Source of the DNA: Prostheceraeus crozeri
Lineage: Eukaryota; Platyhelminthes; Polycladida; Euryleptidae
Assembly: GCA_907163375.1 (NCBI GenBank)
Contig: CAJQUW010000568.1
Span: forward strand, 1 to 64,000
Length of the DNA stretch: 64,000 nt
Direction of reading: 5' to 3'
Part shown: positions 60,483-64,000 of the stretch, one piece after another
How positions within the stretch are numbered: position 1 is the stretch's first letter
Layout: each line of letters begins with the position of its first letter
Position numbers and translations under genes: made by a program
The notes under the pieces: generated by a model
Told to the model about the DNA's origin: nothing
Seen by the model: only the letters and a program-made list of their open reading frames with translations
The model's database searches: none

Positions 60483-62104
60483 TATGCAGCCAAGTCCAAA
60501 ACATTGAAAAAAATCTTATTGGTCCAGCGTCTTGTTTGGCGTGAGGAAGAATAGTAACTGACCATCTGATCGACAGTGTCCACTGATCCTTTCGTTGCGT
60601 TATAGTCGATTATCATATCAGGTTTTCGATGTTCCTCAGTTGAGACATTCACATCATGATGCACAGATGACAAAAGATTCACAGCTCTTCCCTTCTTTTG
60701 GACGTATGAACATAATGTGAAATTGCGTTGGAAGCCAAAAATAGAGCTTTTCACTTCACGTCGAGTGCTCTTCATCATTTGTGGAGGAAGAAAGGATTTG
60801 TTTGCACGGACGGTCCCAATCATTGTGAGATCTTGGTCTAAAAGTGCAGTAGCCAAATTGACAGACGAAAATAGTTATCTACTGTCACATTTCGCCCAGA
60901 CTTGAAAAGCGGCTGCATCAAATCAAGGACAACACGCTGGGCAAGACCATATTCGGGCAAATGACCTTGTCTTCCGAGGTATACTTGTGCATGAAAGCAA
61001 TAGCCGGTTTGAGCATCCGCGAGAATCCACAATTTGATCCCGTACGTTTGTGGTTTTGAGGGCATGTACACACGAAAGGCACATTTGCCCCGAAAACCAA
61101 TCAATCTTTCGTCGACGGCAACATAATTCCCAGGAGAATAGCTAGAACGGCATCGCGAAACGAATAAGTCATGTAACTGCTGACATGCGGCTAGTTTGTC
61201 GCGTTCAGTACGTTCACGTCTAGTCGTCTTGTCGTCGTAGCGGATGAATTTCAACAACAAGTTGAACCGAGACAAGCTCATTGTCGCTCGACAGATGGGT
61301 CTTCCCATGTCCTCGCTCCACAGTTGTTGCGAAGGTTCATCATGTGATTTCAAAACACCTTGTAGTAACAAAAGACCCAATAATGCGCGTATTTCAACAG
61401 GAGTTGTGTCATACCAACGCTCAGAATACCAGTCGCCAAGGTCAGGTAGGCGTTGTCTAGCGTTGTTCGTGTGCCGTACTATCAGATCTACCATTTCATC
61501 GGTGAAGAAAATGTCAAATGCATCCACAGCAAAGACGGCTCGGTTTACATGAGGTGCTGGACAACCCTATCTTTCACGAATAACGTTTTCTCGACGAGCA
61601 CGGCGTGACGCAGGAGGTTGAGTCTGCCATACAGTTCTATCACGCCCGATCAGTTCAGTAGTCTCACTCTCTACTTGTTCTCCAACTTCTTCATCCTCAT
61701 CTGAACCGATGTGAAACTTTAAGTATAGTAGAAAGAACTGAATAATTCATAGTAGCGTTCAACTTAATGATATAATAATAGTCACGGAGGGATTTTGTTG
61801 TAAGTTTGTTAGTCATTAAGATAAATGACATTTAATGTTGAGCGGGACACTGTGTCCCTATGTGCGTAATAGAAGGGTCAAAAACTGCTCAAATAATTTG
61901 TTTGGACCACGAGAACGTAATCTCCGCGAAAAACTGAATCTTTTGATATGAAAATTTTCACTGTATACAGATACTTTTTTGAGTCGACACTCTATCTATA
62001 TATCCCTACTCTATGCAACAAAGGTTTGTTGTCGTACATTGAATATCTAAAGAGAATGACAACTACTAAGTCAATAAAAGACACCAACAGTCTTGATTCC
62101 TCGA

Positions 62105-62195
62105 CCGCACTCGCAAGACCAGGAATCGAACCGAAGGACGCGGTAGAGACGAGTTCGCACCTTCTTCACTAGACCACGTTGAAGGTACCCCATGC
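62105..62195 (-). repeat. tRNA-derived SINE head
   Basis: Reverse strand: ACGTGGTCTAGTGAAGAAGG (box A-like) and CTTCGGTTCGATTCCTGG (box B). The spacing is near that of a tRNA. Flanks are unrelated to the 10.4-kb SINE. Confidence 0.6.
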
Positions 62196-62199
62196 ATGT

Positions 62200-63310
62200 A
62201 TACATAGTAGCTTCCTAGTCTAAGCTTATTAGTGCTTGTTTTGTAAGGTCTCAGCCTAAGTAGCGTTATATATTAGTTTATTGGCCATTATAGCCTGTGA
62301 CTGTAAAATCCGGAAGATCACAAATTGTTCTATCAAGTTTATCTGAATCTGAGCGAGTCGCAAAATAATTTCGAGGATTTTTACTATTGCGGATTCCGTG
62401 AGAATTCGGTGAGGATGCAGCGCAGCTGCGAATGCGGATGCAGATTGGAAGCGGAAAACAGAATTTGAATTTTGCGGATGCGGACGAGGATTTGAAAAAT
62501 TAAGTTTTGTTCACCTTTGGAATACAATATCAAAGGGTATAAAGTACACTAATGAGGAAAGTCAGTCATCAGAAGGCACTCGCCAAACCGTGCTTTGTCC
62601 GCAAATCTGAAAATCCAAGCCCACACGAGCGAGGTTCCACATGCAGTGGCTGACAGAACACTGAATAGGTTCTCTGCGTTTACATGTATTTTGTACTCGT
62701 ATTTTCCTTATTTTCCTTACATGCAATTCATCATTTCTTCTCTCCTGCGTTTCAGGTCTTCAATGTTTTAAACTAATGACTGTGATCATTATTCAATTAT
62801 AGCACTTTATTCTCACTTTGATTTTTGAACTCATTCTCTCTTTTAGCTAGCTTACTTGTTGCCTCACTGCTTTTAATCATCGCTATCATTTGTCATTACC
62901 CTTCATTTTTTCTGGTCATCATTGTGCCGACCTGAAACCGGTCTAAAAGATCGAAGATAGGACAGGACCGGTACCAGGTCTGTCACAATTCATGTCTCAA
63001 TTCGTTATCGGCAAAACTGCAAAGCGAAGTGCTTGCCTCATTGTAAAATAGTGTATCCGAAGAAGAATTTCCATTTCATATCACAACTACCGTATACGAT
63101 GTCGTTCTAAATGCTGTTCTGATTCATTCATAGGCACACCGAAAACTTCTTTGAACAACGAATGAGCGTTCCGACACCACCGATACCACCTCATGACACT
63201 ATTTTTAAATACTTTTTATTCATCAGCTTATAACATTATCTAAAGCGTTGCATTATAATTTGCTAGATTTTAAGGATTATTGTGTGTGGCAAAGCTGCGG
63301 CAAGCACACT
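62200..63310. other. Non-coding stretch
   Basis: GCGGATGCGGA-type words cluster at 62390-62490 and may be a decayed end of the 7.36-kb family. Otherwise nothing recognised. Confidence 0.35.
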
Positions 63311-63314
63311 AATT

Positions 63315-64000
63315 CATAGAGTAGGGATATAGCTAGGAAGAGTGTCGACTCAAAAAAGTATCTGTATACAGAAAAAATTATATGAAAAGATTTAGTTTTT
63401 TGTGGAGATTGCGTTCCAGAGGTCCAAAAAAGTATTTGAGCAGTTTAAAAAAGCTAAATTTTTGCTAATTTGTATACTACCGACATGACGCCTCGTTATC
63501 AGTAATATTAAACAGGTTGGATATCAAATGGAATGAATATTTGCTAATGAGCATCCTAGCTGAGCGGAAATAAAGCTTATTTACAAGGGAATTTCATGAG
63601 CCGCATTATAATGGAAGTCTTCATGAAAAGGTCGCGATATTATTCGTGCCATCTTGGCTGAAATTGCAAGTTTTTAAATCAATTTCCACCGGCATGATTT
63701 TATGATTCACAAATTCATGTTTTATTTCTTGAATCTGAAAAGTGATGTGGACCAATTTACATCTTTCAAAGTTAATTGAAATCATTGTCTTTGATTATGT
63801 GATTTTGCTCTGCCAGTGGCAGGTTGCCTGTGATATGATCACGCTAAAGAAAATACTCTTGAGTTTGATCATGAAAGTAATAGGAACGTCCTATCGAACT
63901 GCTAATTTAACAAGCATTAAATTTCCAAGGCTGTCATGAGAATCTGTAAAATACCATCATTCATTCTGCATTACAAGCATGATCACACAATTCCGTGGTA
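63315..64000 (+). repeat. Repeat A, long subfamily, cut by window edge
   Basis: Begins CATAGAGTAGGGATATAGC and follows the family through TGATATGATCACGC to the internal block (CTATCGAACTGCTAATTTAAC, CAATTCCGTGGTA) at the window end. Confidence 0.9.

Larger units (their letters stand above)
58400..61735 (-). pseudogene. piggyBac transposase, nearly complete, one insertion
   Basis: Acidic N-terminus (SDEDEEVGEQVESE, about 61720-61560), then one stop, then 61527-60838: FFTDEMVDLIVRHTN, LLGLLLLQGVL, NYVAVDERLIGFRG (first Asp), LWILADAQTGY (second), NVTVDNYF (third). After a frame change: KATKGSVDTVDQM region (about 60600) and FFNVLDLAAY at 60485. The mariner interrupts; NGYIIWILQHPEWN resumes at 58740 and the Cys-rich tail (CSLC, CSSC, CKSH, CDNC) ends near 58404. 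All three catalytic Asp survive; few breaks, so this is one of the younger elements. Confidence 0.85.
58157..61877 (-). mobile_element. piggyBac element, split by a mariner
   Basis: Terminal repeats CCCGTCTATTGCGCACATAG and, inverted, CCCTTCTATTACGCACATAG, continuing GGGACACAG. TTAA at 58153-58156; the other side reads TCAA (61878-61881), a mutated TTAA. Internal length minus the mariner is about 2.0 kb, normal for piggyBac. Confidence 0.9.
57512..62015 (-). repeat. Repeat A copy split by piggyBac
   Basis: 57512-58152 and 61882-62015 together form one reverse copy: CATAGAGTAGGTATATTAGG at one end, CTATATATCCCTACTCTATG at the other. The cut falls at TTTTGACTTTTTTAA / TCAAAAACTGCTC, a site that is continuous in other copies. 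Confidence 0.9.

Overview
The window is AT-rich animal DNA, most likely from an invertebrate (tRNA-derived SINEs, CR1/jockey-type LINEs, Penelope-like elements, piggyBac, mariner/Tc1, many hAT-like short elements, BEL/Pao and Ty3-type LTR fossils). I cannot name the species. No host gene with a recognisable function is visible. Nearly every readable protein piece belongs to a mobile element, and most are broken, so this looks like an old repeat-rich intergenic or heterochromatic stretch.

Layout. 0.48-3.0 kb (minus): decayed gene of a Cys-rich family I cannot classify, split by a Penelope-like fragment. 4.16-7.10 kb: hAT-like repeat 'A' split by a 2.5 kb GC-richer RT-RNase H fossil with hepadnavirus/DIRS-like features. 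7.36-8.08 kb: hAT-like element with perfect 8-bp TSDs. 10.07-11.82 kb: segment with a SINE, an exon-like ORF and a complete repeat A; the same segment recurs inverted at 20.56-23.16 kb. 13.45-20.56 kb: a Tc1 element split by a LINE, itself split by a piggyBac, itself split by a TA-flanked element full of hairpin repeats. 23.5-25.7 kb: Penelope-like RT. 25.7-27.1 kb: Ty3-like LTR fossil. 29.23-31.40 kb: mariner. 31.4-35.5 kb: longest LINE, cut by a repeat A. 35.7-40.3 kb: BEL/Pao fossil. 40.5-41.3 and 42.3-43.4 kb: two long foldback elements. 43.7-45.9 kb: 2.1 kb TIR element. 47.4-48.4 kb: piggyBac deletion derivative. 57.0-62.0 kb: LINE tail, then repeat A split by piggyBac, split by a nearly intact mariner with very long TIRs. 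48.4-57.0 and 62.2-63.3 kb hold little I can name.

The elements do not cooperate as a pathway. What the window offers is a relative chronology of insertions: repeat A (hAT-like, 8-bp TSDs in two copies) is older than the piggyBac at 58 kb, which is older than the mariner inside it; Tc1 is older than the LINE, which is older than the piggyBac at 16-20 kb, which is older than its hairpin-bearing insert.
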